Source: Nonomuraea sp. MG754425 (GTDB lineage: Bacteria; Actinomycetota; Actinomycetes; Streptosporangiales; Streptosporangiaceae). Taken from it: 42,982 nt of DNA. The notes beneath the pieces were generated by a model. It did no database searches, had not been told where the DNA came from, and saw nothing but the letters and a program-made list of their open reading frames with translations. The stretch covers positions 1 to 42,982 of the forward strand of contig NZ_SSXE01000073.1 in NCBI RefSeq assembly GCF_021699195.1, given 5' to 3'. This document shows, in pieces, positions 29,468 through 37,637 of this stretch. How positions within the stretch are numbered: the stretch's first letter is position 1; each line of letters opens with the position of its first letter. Made by a program: the position numbers and the translations under genes.

Positions 29468-30082
29468 TCACGGATTGGGCAGGCCGGCGGCGAGCTGGGC
29501 GAACGCCTCGTCCGCCAGGTCGGTCAGCGCAAGCCGTCCGCCCGCGGCGCTCCAGCGCGTCATCGCCACCCGGACGGCCACCAGGGCCGCTCCGGTGGCC
29601 AGTTCGGGATATCCGGTCGTGCCGGGCTCGACGCCGCACCGGCGGGCGACGGCGGCCATCACCACCTGCTCGGCCTCGCTGCCGCTGGAGACCAGCTTGG
29701 GCAGCAGCGACGGGTTCTGCTCGTAGACCCTCAGCCGCAGCATCCACTGCTCGGGCCGCTCCTGGACGCGCTCCAGCTCGGAGCGCGTGATCAGCCGCAG
29801 CGCCTCCAGGACGGGCACCTCCGCGGGCACGGCCTCCAGCTTCGCGCGCAACTCGGCGGCCGAGGCCGGGCCGGGCCCGATGAGAGCGTCCTCCTTGGAC
29901 GGGAAGTAGTTGAAGAACGTGCGCGAGGAGACGTCCACCGCCTCGGCGATGTCCTCGACGGTGACCGCCGCGAGGCCGCGCTCGGCGACCAGCGTCAGGG
30001 CAGCGTGCTCCAGGGCCGCGCGGGTCTCGAGCTTCTTGCGATCCCGGCGACCCAGTTCGTCAGCACTGTCGACGATGGTCAC
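29468..30082 (-). CDS. TetR-family regulator of the adjacent exporter
   Basis: A 204 aa TetR/AcrR protein: helix-turn-helix VTVEDIAEAVDVSSRTFFNYFPSKEDAL (key SSRTFFNYFPSKE, about 51-63), then a helical C-terminal domain of the TetR_C_17-like type with MLRLRVYEQNPSLLPK. The start is GTG 30080-30082. On this strand TAACCT ends 7 nt upstream with TTGCAG 18 bp further up, so the message is probably leaderless, consistent with the absence of a ribosome site. It is upstream of the DHA2 exporter on the same strand and is the likely repressor of both genes. Confidence 0.9.
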   Translation of the reverse strand: MTIVDSADELGRRDRKKLETRAALEHAALTLVAERGLAAVTVEDIAEAVDVSSRTFFNYFPSKEDALIGPGPASAAELRAKLEAVPAEVPVLEALRLITRSELERVQERPEQWMLRLRVYEQNPSLLPKLVSSGSEAEQVVMAAVARRCGVEPGTTGYPELATGAALVAVRVAMTRWSAAGGRLALTDLADEAFAQLAAGLPNP

Positions 30083-30089
30083 GTTGTCG

Positions 30090-30135
30090 AGGTTAAAGCA
30101 AAAATTTCAGGATCTGCAATGTTTCAGCGCCTGAA
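30090..30135 (-). promoter_or_regulatory. TetR/exporter promoter and operator-like repeats
   Basis: Minus strand -10 TAACCT (30090-30095), 18-bp spacer, -35 TTGCAG (30114-30119). A TTTCAG half-site sits in the spacer (30105-30110), and a dyad TTCAG-CGC-CTGAA (30123-30135) lies just upstream of the -35. The half-sites flank the -35, a plausible place for TetR autorepression. No gene is seen between 30136 and 30273. Confidence 0.5.
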
Positions 30136-30281
30136 GTGCCGCAGATCACAGCCCCGCGAGCGGCGTCTCGGCCGCCCCCGCCGCCCGGGCGGGCAGCCCG
30201 CGGGTGCGCCTGGTCACGGGAGGCCAGGGCGGGTCTGAACGGGCATTCCACCACCTTAGGGGCGCGCGGGTGCTCGACGTG

Positions 30282-30300
30282 AAAGGTTAGCCTTGCCTAT
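30282..30300 (+). promoter_or_regulatory. DmdR/IdeR-like iron box over a promoter
   Basis: AAAGGTTAGCCTTGCCTAT matches the actinobacterial iron-box consensus TTAGGTTAGGCTCACCTAA at 13 of 19 positions, including AGGTTAG and CCTA. It overlaps a -10 TATATT (30298-30303). A -35-like TCGACG lies 18 bp upstream (30274-30279). The -10 ends 7 nt before GTG 30311. Binding of Fe2+-loaded DtxR-type repressor would occlude the promoter, so the gene should be switched on in iron shortage. Confidence 0.6.
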
Positions 30301-30310
30301 ATTCGGGGTC

Positions 30311-30943
30311 GTGAATCCTTCTGAGATCCGTACGGTGACGACCGAGGCCGAGCTACGGGAGATCGTGAAAGAACCGCAGCAGACCATCTGGGACAAGGAC
30401 ATCGCCCGGATCGACGAACACGCCCGCACGATCATCGCCCACTCGCCGTTCGTGCTGCTCGCGACCGCGAACACCGACGGCATGTGCGACGTCTCGCCGC
30501 GCGGCGACCCCGCCGGATCGGTGCTGGTCATCGACGACCACCGGCTGGCGCTGGCCGACCGGCCCGGCAACCACCGCCTCGACAGCTTCCGCAACGTCCT
30601 GCTCAACCCGCACGTCGGGCTGCTGTTCCTCGTGCCCGGGATGAACGAGACGCTCCGGGTGAACGGCCGCGCGTCGATCGTGTCGGACGCGCCGTTCTTC
30701 GACGACCTGACGGTCAAGGGCAAGCGGCCCCAACTGGCCATCCTCGTCGAGGTCGAGGAGCTCTACATGCACTGCGCCAAGGCGTTCCTGCGCTCGTCCC
30801 TGTGGCAGCCCGAGACCTGGCCGGACCGCAAGGGCCTGCCCACGCTCGGACAGATCGCCAAGGACCACATCGGCATCAAGGGCGTGCCCGCGAAGGTGAT
30901 CGACGCCGGGCTCGCCATGGACGCCAAGATGAACCAGTACTGA
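30311..30943 (+). CDS. PPOX-fold FMN flavoprotein (pyridoxamine 5'-phosphate oxidase family)
   Basis: A 210 aa split-barrel flavoprotein of the type annotated as MSMEG_1061-family/PPOX. Visible segments are IIAHSPFVLLATANTDGMCDVSPRGDPAG in the first barrel strands (key CDVSPRGD), LADRPGNHRLDSFRNVL, NPHVGLLFLVPGMNETLRVNG and the C-terminal YMHCAKAFLRSSLW. Members bind FMN or F420 and act on varied substrates; HugZ-type haem-degrading proteins share the fold. I choose GTG 30311 because it sits 7 nt after a good -10 (leaderless). A TTG at 30293 would put the start inside the iron box. The iron box suggests a part in iron or haem acquisition, which is inference. It stands alone, divergent from the TetR gene. 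Confidence 0.85.
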   Translation: MNPSEIRTVTTEAELREIVKEPQQTIWDKDIARIDEHARTIIAHSPFVLLATANTDGMCDVSPRGDPAGSVLVIDDHRLALADRPGNHRLDSFRNVLLNPHVGLLFLVPGMNETLRVNGRASIVSDAPFFDDLTVKGKRPQLAILVEVEELYMHCAKAFLRSSLWQPETWPDRKGLPTLGQIAKDHIGIKGVPAKVIDAGLAMDAKMNQY

Positions 30944-31083
30944 GAAATCGGGCTCGTGGTGAGCGGTCGTTCCGTCGGGACGTCAAGGCGGGCTGCTACG
31001 TGCGCGCGGAGTGTGGGACGCATGTTAAGGGCGCAGGGCCGGCCGGGGTGCAGCGGCAACACAGCTCAGTCGGGAGCCATGGG

Positions 31084-31536
31084 CTACCGCTGTTGTCCGC
31101 GGTCGGTGGCTCGGTCAACGCCCTTGTGCACCCGCACCGTGCGGTCGATGAGCTCGCGCAGCGCGCTCTCGTCGACGTTGTCGAGCCGTTTCAGGTACAG
31201 GCATCCCTTTCCGGTTCTGTGCGGACCGAGCCGGGCGAGCACTGATGCGTGCCGCTCCTCGAACCCACCCACCAAATAGACGACGAGGTGCTGCTTGCGT
31301 GGCGAGAAGCCCGCCAAGGGCCAGTCATTGGTGCGCCCACTCGTGTAGGTGTAGCGGTAGCTGCCGAAGCCGACGATACTGGGGCCCCACATCACCGCAG
31401 GCTCACCGGTCACCTCGGACAGAATCGCGCGAAGGCGCTCCGCGTCGCCCCGCCGACGTTCGTCGGAGACCCCGGCCAGGAAATCGTCCACGCTGACGTC
31501 AGTCGGGACCGTCGCCGGCTGTTTCGAGGTCACCAT
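31084..31536 (-). CDS. DUF1801 domain protein
   Basis: A 150 aa small cytoplasmic protein with the DUF1801 (YdhG-like) pattern: VDDFLAGVSDERRRGDAERLRAIL, PAVMWGPSIVGFGSYRYTY, FSPRKQHLVVYL, GKGCLYLKRLDNVDESALRELI and a basic C-terminus. The function of the family is not established. I start at ATG 31536 (MVTSKQPATV). Upstream in-frame residues are not protein-like and cross a 12-bp palindrome. The gene is convergent with the PPOX-fold gene, with 140 bp between the stops and no clear terminator in that gap. Confidence 0.85.
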   Translation of the reverse strand: MVTSKQPATVPTDVSVDDFLAGVSDERRRGDAERLRAILSEVTGEPAVMWGPSIVGFGSYRYTYTSGRTNDWPLAGFSPRKQHLVVYLVGGFEERHASVLARLGPHRTGKGCLYLKRLDNVDESALRELIDRTVRVHKGVDRATDRGQQR

Positions 31537-31545
31537 GACGTCATG
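31534..31545. promoter_or_regulatory. 12-bp palindrome CATGACGTCATG over the DUF1801 start
   Basis: A perfect palindrome that includes the DUF1801 start codon (31534-31536). A regulator could block translation or transcription here, but no regulator gene is close. The rest of 31546-32041 holds no gene I can support. It contains an AT-richer patch at about 31785-31850 with several ACGTCA/GCGTCA words, possibly promoter material. Confidence 0.3.
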
Positions 31546-32041
31546 CTCCCACACCGGTGCGACACATAGCGGTGGGCGCAGGGGAGCCCCGATCCCGATC
31601 CCGGTCGTCGCGAACCTCAGTATTACGGGCGCACACCCTGCTGCCAAGATCGTAAAGCGAGGACGAAATCCGTCAGCTCCACCTGAACGCCGACATGAGC
31701 ACCAACCACTGCACGCGAATACCCGACGGCTTCAACCGCACCTGAAAGTGTCGGCCGCCGCGGTTCTCACCATCGGTGGAGCCCTACAGGTCAGTAACAT
31801 TGACGCACAAACACGTCAGAATGATCAGGCGCGTCATGTGCGGCAAAATGGGCGTGGAGACGTGTGGATGAGCATGTATGCCCGCACGCGCTCGGGGGCG
31901 ATCGACGGTCCCTTGGCCCTCACCCTGGATCACCGCCTGGGACCGAGTCGGGTTCGCCCTGGCGGAGGCGATGAGCCTGCGGGAACGGTGCACCCGCGCC
32001 GCCCCGGTTGCCCCGCGGCCGTCGCGCGACATGTTGTCAGG

Positions 32042-32638
32042 TCAGGAGGATCCGCACAGCCTGTCGAGCTCCGCGGCGTCCGTATTGATGTCCGCGATCA
32101 CCTGGTTGGGATCGCCGCCGGTCATGCCGGTCAAGCGGAAGCCGAGCTCCTGGAATTCGGCAGCCAGCCGGCTGATCTTCGCCCCCACCACTCCTTGCGC
32201 GTCGAGGACCGCGCCCATCAGGTCGCGGTACGTCTGCTGAGCCGCGGCCGCCTGGCTGCTGCGGACGGTCCCGGCATTCTCGCGGTATGCGGTCAGCGCC
32301 GCCGCCGCCTCGTCGCAACCGCCGGGGCGGATCGCCGGCAGCGTTGGGGACGAGACCGGGAGCGTTCGCGTGGGTCTCGGTGGTTCAGGCGTGCCGGCCT
32401 CAGGTGATGGACTCGGGGTCGGCGAAACACGGGAGATGACCGGATCCGCTGACGACGACTGCGGGGCAGGAGTGGGGACCACCGTGCCGGCCTGAGGCGG
32501 GGTCGGCGGCACCAGGTAGGCGACCAGCGCGACGGCGGCCGCGATCGCCGCTGCCAGGGCGCTCACCGCCGTCCAGTTCAAGCGCGAGCCTGCTGCTTCG
32601 CCCACCGTGGGCGGCTGCGCTGATCCGCTTCTCGTCAT
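32042..32638 (-). CDS. Membrane-anchored extracytoplasmic protein of unknown function
   Basis: A 198 aa protein I do not recognise. It has a short cytoplasmic N-terminus, one TM helix at about 20-43 (VSALAAAIAAAVALVAYLV), and a Pro/Ser/Thr-rich extracytoplasmic linker at about 44-105 (for example SPTPSPSPEAG). A compact helical C-terminal domain follows, with two cysteines (GGCDEAAAAL and LDRLCGSS) that could form a disulfide. The domain's pattern of Ala-rich helices resembles small bacterial sensor or binding modules, but no family match is claimed. ATG 32638 is chosen over an in-frame ATG at 32704, whose extra 22 residues look non-membrane and have no ribosome site. It is divergent from the DUF1963 gene. 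Confidence 0.7.
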   Translation of the reverse strand: MTRSGSAQPPTVGEAAGSRLNWTAVSALAAAIAAAVALVAYLVPPTPPQAGTVVPTPAPQSSSADPVISRVSPTPSPSPEAGTPEPPRPTRTLPVSSPTLPAIRPGGCDEAAAALTAYRENAGTVRSSQAAAAQQTYRDLMGAVLDAQGVVGAKISRLAAEFQELGFRLTGMTGGDPNQVIADINTDAAELDRLCGSS

Positions 32639-32808
32639 GCCCTCATCGTGGCCGAGCCGCCAGGCCCGGTCCAGGATGCCGGCGTTCGCGAGCGTCTCCC
32701 TCATCGTCGGCCGGCTGCCGCACCCCGGAGACCGGCCGCTCGTTCGCCCGCCATGTTTGCGGTAACTTCCCTGAAGTCATGAGCGTCCGATGACGGCAGG
32801 GAGAGAGC

Positions 32809-33687
32809 GTGCCGGAGCACACGACACAGGAGGCCGACGAGGTGCGCGACACGCTGCCCGACGAACTGCGTGACACGCTCGACCGTTTTCGCGCGACGGC
32901 GGCCGAGCGCGGTCTACCGGCGGAGAACGTCGAGCGGTGGCTGCGTACCGCCCGCCGTAGCGCGATGTTGTACCCGGAGGCCGACGGCCCGGTCGTCGGC
33001 CGGCTCGGCGGCCCGCTGATGCTGCCGCCCGGCATGCCCGTGCCCGGAACCTCGGATCCGGAGGACCCCGTCGCCCATCAGCTCATCGCGACCATCGACC
33101 TGGCCGCCATCCCGGAAGGGACGACCGACCTGCCTCTGCCGTCCGACGGTCACCTGCTGCTGTTCGCGGTTCCCGAACTGGCACTGGAGGTGGAGCTCGC
33201 CGGCAGCGCGGTCCACCTCCCGGCCGGAACCCCCGTCGAGGAACGCCGGCAGGACCTCGACTACGAACTGTACGAGTACGACTCGCCCGAGGACCTGGAC
33301 GCCGACCTGCGTGGCCACGGTGAGCTGCGGCTGGCGCGCGCGGTGTCCCTCCCTCTCCACGGCGGGTACCACGACCTGCATTTCCGATCGGACCTGGCCC
33401 GCGCGTGGGACGAGGCCGCGGCCGTGATGCGGCCGGCCCGGCACGTGCCACTGCAGATCGGTGGGAACGCGGCGGACCACGAGGGCTGGGGAGACCCTGT
33501 CCGTGGGTCCGCCACCGCGCTGGAGGACGAGGAGGGAGCCCCGGACGCGCCGGGGCCTGAGGACTGGGTGCTCCTCGCGCAGTGGGAGGGCCTTCCGATG
33601 GCCACGGTGTACTGGACGATGCCCCGGCAGGACCTCGCGGAGCTGCGCTTCGACCGGGTCCTCGTCCAGATGTACGCCAACCCCTGA
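32809..33687 (+). CDS. DUF1963 (YwqG-like) protein
   Basis: A 292 aa cytoplasmic protein with the DUF1963 pattern: an N-terminal helix pair, GRLGGPLMLPPGMPVP (the conserved 'lggxPxLP' region), HQLIATIDLAAIP, DGHLLLFAVPE, a central HGGYHDLHFRSDLARAW, HVPLQIGGNAADHEGWGD, WVLLAQWEG and the final YWTMPRQDLAELRFDRVLVQMY. Members occur widely next to housekeeping and toxin-immunity genes; the biochemical role is unknown. The GTG start has GGGAGAGAG upstream. It appears monocistronic. Confidence 0.85.
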   Translation: MPEHTTQEADEVRDTLPDELRDTLDRFRATAAERGLPAENVERWLRTARRSAMLYPEADGPVVGRLGGPLMLPPGMPVPGTSDPEDPVAHQLIATIDLAAIPEGTTDLPLPSDGHLLLFAVPELALEVELAGSAVHLPAGTPVEERRQDLDYELYEYDSPEDLDADLRGHGELRLARAVSLPLHGGYHDLHFRSDLARAWDEAAAVMRPARHVPLQIGGNAADHEGWGDPVRGSATALEDEEGAPDAPGPEDWVLLAQWEGLPMATVYWTMPRQDLAELRFDRVLVQMYANP

Positions 33688-34041
33688 CGTCAGGCGGTGC
33701 TGCCGCGCCTCGGTCCGGGCCCGGTCGCGATGCTCGTCATGTCGGCCGGGCGGCGAGCAGGACGATGAGCGGCGACGGCGGTCGACGTCAGCCACCTCGG
33801 CGTCACCGACGACCAGGCGCGCGACCCCTTCAGGCTCGGCGCGGCGGCCTGCGCGGGTGAACTCTCGATCACTTCGCGAACGAGGACGACTTGGTCGCGC
33901 TTGCCGCCGCCGCTGGTGCTCCGCACGGGCGAGGGGCGGCCTGCCGCAAGATCGTGCCATTCGTCCATCGGGCGGCGGGTGTTTCCTTGGCGCGCGCGCG
34001 GCGCGGCCCAGGTGACGTGGGACGGGGCACGGTGTCAGCAC

Positions 34042-34071
34042 GGTGCCGGGTTGGTGCCGGGTTGGTGCCGA
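34042..34071. repeat. 11-bp tandem repeat GGTGCCGGGTT
   Basis: Two full copies (34042-34052, 34053-34063) and a partial third. It lies in the 439-bp stretch 33688-34126, in which I find no supportable gene. Short open frames there have no family features. Confidence 0.5.
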
Positions 34072-34126
34072 TGCCGTGATTCCCGTGCCTAGTGCCTCGA
34101 AGCCCGTCGGAGCATAGGCTGGCGTG

Positions 34127-35554
34127 ATGACGGACCGGGAAGATCATGCGGCCTCCCCTCTCGACTCCAGCCCTGCCAATCCTCCTGCGACGGACGACAC
34201 CGGCCAGCCCGCGCTCAAGCGAGTCATGGGTCCCGGACTGCTGCTGCTGTTCATCATCGGCGACATCCTCGGAACCGGCGTCTACGCGCTCACCGGCCAG
34301 GTCGCCGGTGAGGTGGGCGGAGCCGCCTGGCTCCCGTTCGCCATCGCCTTCATCGTCGCGTCGATCACCGCCTGCTCCTACCTCGAACTGGTCACCAAGT
34401 ACCCGCAGGCCGCGGGCGCCGCACTCTACGTGCACAAGGCGTTCGGCCTGCACATCGTGTCCTTCCTCGTGTGCTTCACCGTGATGTGCTCCGGCATCAC
34501 CTCCGCCTCGGCGGCCTCGCGGGCCTTCGCCGCGAACCTCGCCGCCGGCTTCGGCCTCGACGTCGGCAACGGCGTCATCCTCGCGGTCGCCCTGGGCTTC
34601 ATGCTCCTGGTGCTGGCGGTCAACCTCCGCGGCGTCGGCGAGAGCGTCAAGATCAACGTCGTGCTCACCGCGGTCGAGCTGTCGGGCCTGCTGCTCGTCA
34701 TCCTGCTCAGCCTCTTCTTCATCACCGGCGGGAACGCCGACTTCTCCCGTGTCGTCGCCTTCGAGACCGCGGCGGACAAGAACGTCTTCCTGGCCGTGAG
34801 CACCGCGACGTCGCTGGCCTTCTTCGCCATGGTCGGGTTCGAGGACTCGGTCAACATGGCGGAGGAGACCAGGGAGCCGGCGCGGATCTTCCCGCGCATC
34901 ATGTTCACCGGGCTCGGCATCACCGGGCTGATCTACATCCTGGTGTCCATCTGCGCCGTCGCCGTCGTCCCCGTCGGGGAACTGGCCGCCAGCGAGACGC
35001 CGCTGGCGCTCGTCGTGCAGACCGCCACCCCAGGCTTCCCGATCGCCGACCTGCTGCCGTTCATCTCCATGTTCGCCGTCGCCAACTCCGCGCTGATCAA
35101 CATGCTGATGGCCAGCCGGCTCCTGTACGGGATGAGCAGGCAGGGCGTACTGCCGTCCTTCCTGTCGAAGGTGTCGGTCACCCGGCGCACGCCGGGGGCG
35201 GCGATCGTGTTCACCACCGCCATCGCCATCGGGCTCATCACGTTCGTCTCGCTCGACCCGGAGAGCCCCGTCGTGTCGCTGCTGGGCGGGACGACCTCGC
35301 TGCTGCTGCTCGCCGTCTTCGCCGCCGTCAACCTGGCGGTGCTCGTCCTGCGCAAGGACCGGCAGGAGGTCAAGCACTTCAACGCGGGACGCGTGCTGCC
35401 CGTGGTGGGTGTGATCACCTGCCTGTACCTCGTGCTGCCCTGGTCCTCCGGGCGGCCGGCCGGCCAGTACGAGATCGCGGCCGTGCTCCTGGCGCTCGGG
35501 CTGGTCCTCTGGGCGGTCACCTGGCTGGCCCGCCGGAGGGAGAACACCCGGTAG
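34127..35554 (+). CDS. APC-family amino acid permease
   Basis: A 475 aa inner-membrane amino acid/polyamine transporter of the APC superfamily (YhdG/CAT-like). After a hydrophilic N-terminus, the broken TM1 motif IIGDILGTGVYAL binds the substrate backbone. It is followed by about twelve TM segments, the TM6 FAMVGFEDSVNMAEETREPARIFP signature (key GFEDSVNMAEE) and the TM8 region NSALINMLMASRLLYGMSRQG. TAGGCT (34115-34120) ends 6 nt upstream of ATG 34127 and no ribosome site is visible, so the transcript may be leaderless. GTG 34124 is the alternative start. A strong hairpin follows the stop. Substrate not determinable. Confidence 0.9.
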   Translation: MTDREDHAASPLDSSPANPPATDDTGQPALKRVMGPGLLLLFIIGDILGTGVYALTGQVAGEVGGAAWLPFAIAFIVASITACSYLELVTKYPQAAGAALYVHKAFGLHIVSFLVCFTVMCSGITSASAASRAFAANLAAGFGLDVGNGVILAVALGFMLLVLAVNLRGVGESVKINVVLTAVELSGLLLVILLSLFFITGGNADFSRVVAFETAADKNVFLAVSTATSLAFFAMVGFEDSVNMAEETREPARIFPRIMFTGLGITGLIYILVSICAVAVVPVGELAASETPLALVVQTATPGFPIADLLPFISMFAVANSALINMLMASRLLYGMSRQGVLPSFLSKVSVTRRTPGAAIVFTTAIAIGLITFVSLDPESPVVSLLGGTTSLLLLAVFAAVNLAVLVLRKDRQEVKHFNAGRVLPVVGVITCLYLVLPWSSGRPAGQYEIAAVLLALGLVLWAVTWLARRRENTR

Positions 35555-35558
35555 CAGG

Positions 35559-35586
35559 CGGTCGCGGCCCGGCCGGGCCGCGACCG
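35559..35586 (+). terminator. 28-bp perfect palindrome terminator after the APC permease
   Basis: Arms CGGTCGCGGCCCGG and exact complement, 4 bp past the TAG. It folds into an 11-bp GC stem with a 4-nt loop. There is no U-tract, as is common for actinomycete terminators. The rest of 35587-35770 shows no gene. Confidence 0.75.
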
Positions 35587-35770
35587 GCAGGGGCGGCTCG
35601 CGCGCACATGAGGTGCCGCAGCCGCCCCTTCGCCTCCACCCGGAACCCGTGCTGCGAGCGATCCAGCAGGCATGGAACCCCACTTCATGAAGGTGTTCTC
35701 ATCGACGGCTCATGTTGGTCCAACCATGGCGGATCAAGGTGGGACACAACCGAGAGATGAGGGGTTCCCG

Positions 35771-37141
35771 GTGCTGGGTGGATTGCGGTGGCGACTGCCG
35801 ACTCTCGCAGTCGTTTTCGTGCTCGCTGTCGGCTCCGTGCCTGCCATCTGGCAGGGGTGTCGTCCGATGCCCATGCCTGCTGTGGCGCACGTCGCGGCCT
35901 ACGCCGACAGCGACGACGACGATGACGATGATGATGACGACGAGGGCGGCGCCAACGATGCCCGGCTGCGGCGTCCCGACCGAAATCAGCCCTTGGGCGG
36001 AGCGAGGGCCGGCAGTGGCACGGGCGCGCGGAGCACCGAGCCGCCGGAGAGAAGGGCCGACTGGCATGACGCCGGCGCCTCCCAGAGGGAGCGGACGCTG
36101 GAACCCGGCGGTGCTCGCGGCGGCGACGCCGGCCCGCAGCCGCGCGTCGTCTCCGACAACGGTGGGGTCCCCAGCACGAGCAGCAGCCAGGAGGTAGGTG
36201 GCACGTCCCGCATGGGTGGTGGTACAGCGGGCACCGGCGGCAGCCCGGCGTCCAGCGGCGCGCTGACCACCAGCCCAACGGCGACCCCCAGCGAAGCACC
36301 GAGCGACGGCGGTGATGTCACCTCTGGCGCGCCGCCGGGCAACGGCGGTGCCTCGACGTCCGGCAGCAGCATGGGCAATGGCAGCCGCCCGACATCCAGT
36401 GGAGTGCCGGGCGGCGGCACCTCCGTGGCATCCGGTGGAACGTCGGGCGACGGCAGCGAAGCGGTATCGGGCGGTACGTCGGGCAACGGCAGTGTCGTGG
36501 CGCCGGGCGGAGATCCCGGCGACGGCGATCGGGCGGAGCCGGGCGACCTCCGTGACGAGAGCGGCGACGCGGCCCCCGGCGGCGTCGATGGCGATCGCGA
36601 CGGATCGGTGCCCGACGAAGGCGAGGTGGCCGCGTCCGGAGGCTCGCTCACCTCGTCGATCCAGGGCGATTTCACCGGCGGCCAGCAGCGGACCAGCCTC
36701 ATCGCCCTGACCGCCATCGTGGGCACGGCGGCTGTCGTGGGAGCCGCGTACTGGCTGTTGGCCAGATACGGCCTGCAGTCGATCCCACCGAGGACGTCGC
36801 CCGCCTTCATACCCGCCGCGATTCCACCCTCCATGCCCCCACTTCCCGACAGCTTTATGCCGACACCGGAGACGAGCCATGAACACCCCCCTGACAGATC
36901 AGCGCCGGCGACGACGGAGATCAACCATCTCGAGCCCCTCGACGCGACCACGACCGCTCAGGAAGGCGACGCCCGGTCCCGTGCCGAGACCGTGACGGCT
37001 GAGCCGAGTCACCTCCAGCCACCCGACGAGACCACCACGACCCAGCCCGTGCGAATCCAGGAGCTCGACGCCCCGGCAACTGCCGAGACCGGCCAGGTCC
37101 AACGCTCCGACGCAGGTTGGCGATGGCAGCAACCATCATGA
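35771..37141 (+). CDS. Gly/Ser-rich two-TM surface protein with poly-Asp run
   Basis: I do not recognise this protein (456 aa from GTG 35771, which has GAGGGG 6 nt upstream; in-frame ATGs at 35672, 35687 and 35726 would extend it). From the GTG: an N-terminal hydrophobic segment (LPTLAVVFVLAVGSVPAIW) that is a signal anchor or uncleaved signal, then ADS followed by ten consecutive Asp. A long low-complexity region rich in Gly, Ser, Thr and Pro follows, with loose GGTSGDGS/GGTSGNGS repeats. A second TM helix (ALTAIVGTAAVVGAAYWLLA) leads to a Pro/Thr-rich tail ending in repeated (L)xPxDxTTT-like segments. The middle region is probably outside the cell and the poly-Asp may bind cations. Wall anchoring or development are guesses. 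Codon use is less G/C-biased than its neighbours. Confidence 0.6.
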   Translation: MLGGLRWRLPTLAVVFVLAVGSVPAIWQGCRPMPMPAVAHVAAYADSDDDDDDDDDDEGGANDARLRRPDRNQPLGGARAGSGTGARSTEPPERRADWHDAGASQRERTLEPGGARGGDAGPQPRVVSDNGGVPSTSSSQEVGGTSRMGGGTAGTGGSPASSGALTTSPTATPSEAPSDGGDVTSGAPPGNGGASTSGSSMGNGSRPTSSGVPGGGTSVASGGTSGDGSEAVSGGTSGNGSVVAPGGDPGDGDRAEPGDLRDESGDAAPGGVDGDRDGSVPDEGEVAASGGSLTSSIQGDFTGGQQRTSLIALTAIVGTAAVVGAAYWLLARYGLQSIPPRTSPAFIPAAIPPSMPPLPDSFMPTPETSHEHPPDRSAPATTEINHLEPLDATTTAQEGDARSRAETVTAEPSHLQPPDETTTTQPVRIQELDAPATAETGQVQRSDAGWRWQQPS

Positions 37142-37241
37142 AACAGCACCCAGCAGGCACTTCGGGCCGCTTCGGACCTTGTTCCCTTCCCCGCCGGACG
37201 GCCGATCGGACGAACACCCGGGCAGCGCCCAAGCGAACGGC

Positions 37242-37400
37242 TCATTTCAGGGTCCCGTTGACCAGCAAGAACGACAGCACACCGGTCGACAGCAGAGCGG
37301 CGTACAGCAGGATCATGCCGACGATCAGGAGGAAGCGCCGCCATCCGCCAGGCCGGGGCGGGGGCGGAGGCGTCACGCCGTGCTCCGCTCCGTCTGACAT
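37242..37400 (-). CDS. 52-residue single-TM membrane protein
   Basis: A small gene: cytoplasmic N-terminus MSDGAEHGVTPPPPPRPGGW, then RRF and a TM helix (LLIVGMILLYAALLSTGVLSFLLV) ending NGTLK and TGA. Positive charges just before the helix fit an N-in orientation. A TANNNT element (TAGCGT) ends 6 nt before the ATG and no ribosome site is visible, so it may be leaderless. The reading frame has a protein-like composition and ends cleanly, but I know no homologue. It faces the 3' end of the Gly/Ser-rich gene. Confidence 0.6.
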   Translation of the reverse strand: MSDGAEHGVTPPPPPRPGGWRRFLLIVGMILLYAALLSTGVLSFLLVNGTLK

Positions 37401-37592
37401 GCTCTGACGCTAACAGGCGGCTCGGGCTTATCCGCTGAGGTCAGAGTGTGCGGCGTCCGGCCAGACGCACGAAAGACCGAGCGCCGCACACCCCGGGGAC
37501 TGCCGTCCCCCTCCCTTGCCCGACGGGCATATTCCTATCAGGTAAGCGAACGGTCACGCTAGGTAATGCTCAGATCAAGTCCGGGGAATCGC

Positions 37593-37624
37593 GTGCGGGC
37601 GGAGACCCCGGGCTCCGCCCGCAC
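37593..37624 (-). terminator. 12-bp stem hairpin after the dioxygenase gene
   Basis: Arms GTGCGGGCGGAG and CTCCGCCCGCAC are exact complements around an 8-nt loop, 13 bp past the dioxygenase stop. It is the clearest terminator in the window. The rest of 37401-37592 holds no gene; it contains two AGGTAA words 21 bp apart (37540 and 37561). Confidence 0.75.
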
Positions 37625-37637
37625 GTTCCAGGGGCCG

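Noticed and set aside
31784..32032. Short minus-strand frame in the gap before the membrane-anchored gene
   Set aside because: No ribosome site or motif and unusual composition; more likely intergenic.
33690..34090. Possible gene remnant after DUF1963 (a VDVSHLGVTDDQARD-like phrase)
   Set aside because: Too short, frame not sustained and no family recognised; cannot be told from chance.
37534..37566. TTCCTATCAGGTAA and a second AGGTAA, resembling half of the sulfur dyad
   Set aside because: Does not fit CCT(A/G)(C/T)-N7-(A/G)TAGG and no gene starts just downstream on either strand.
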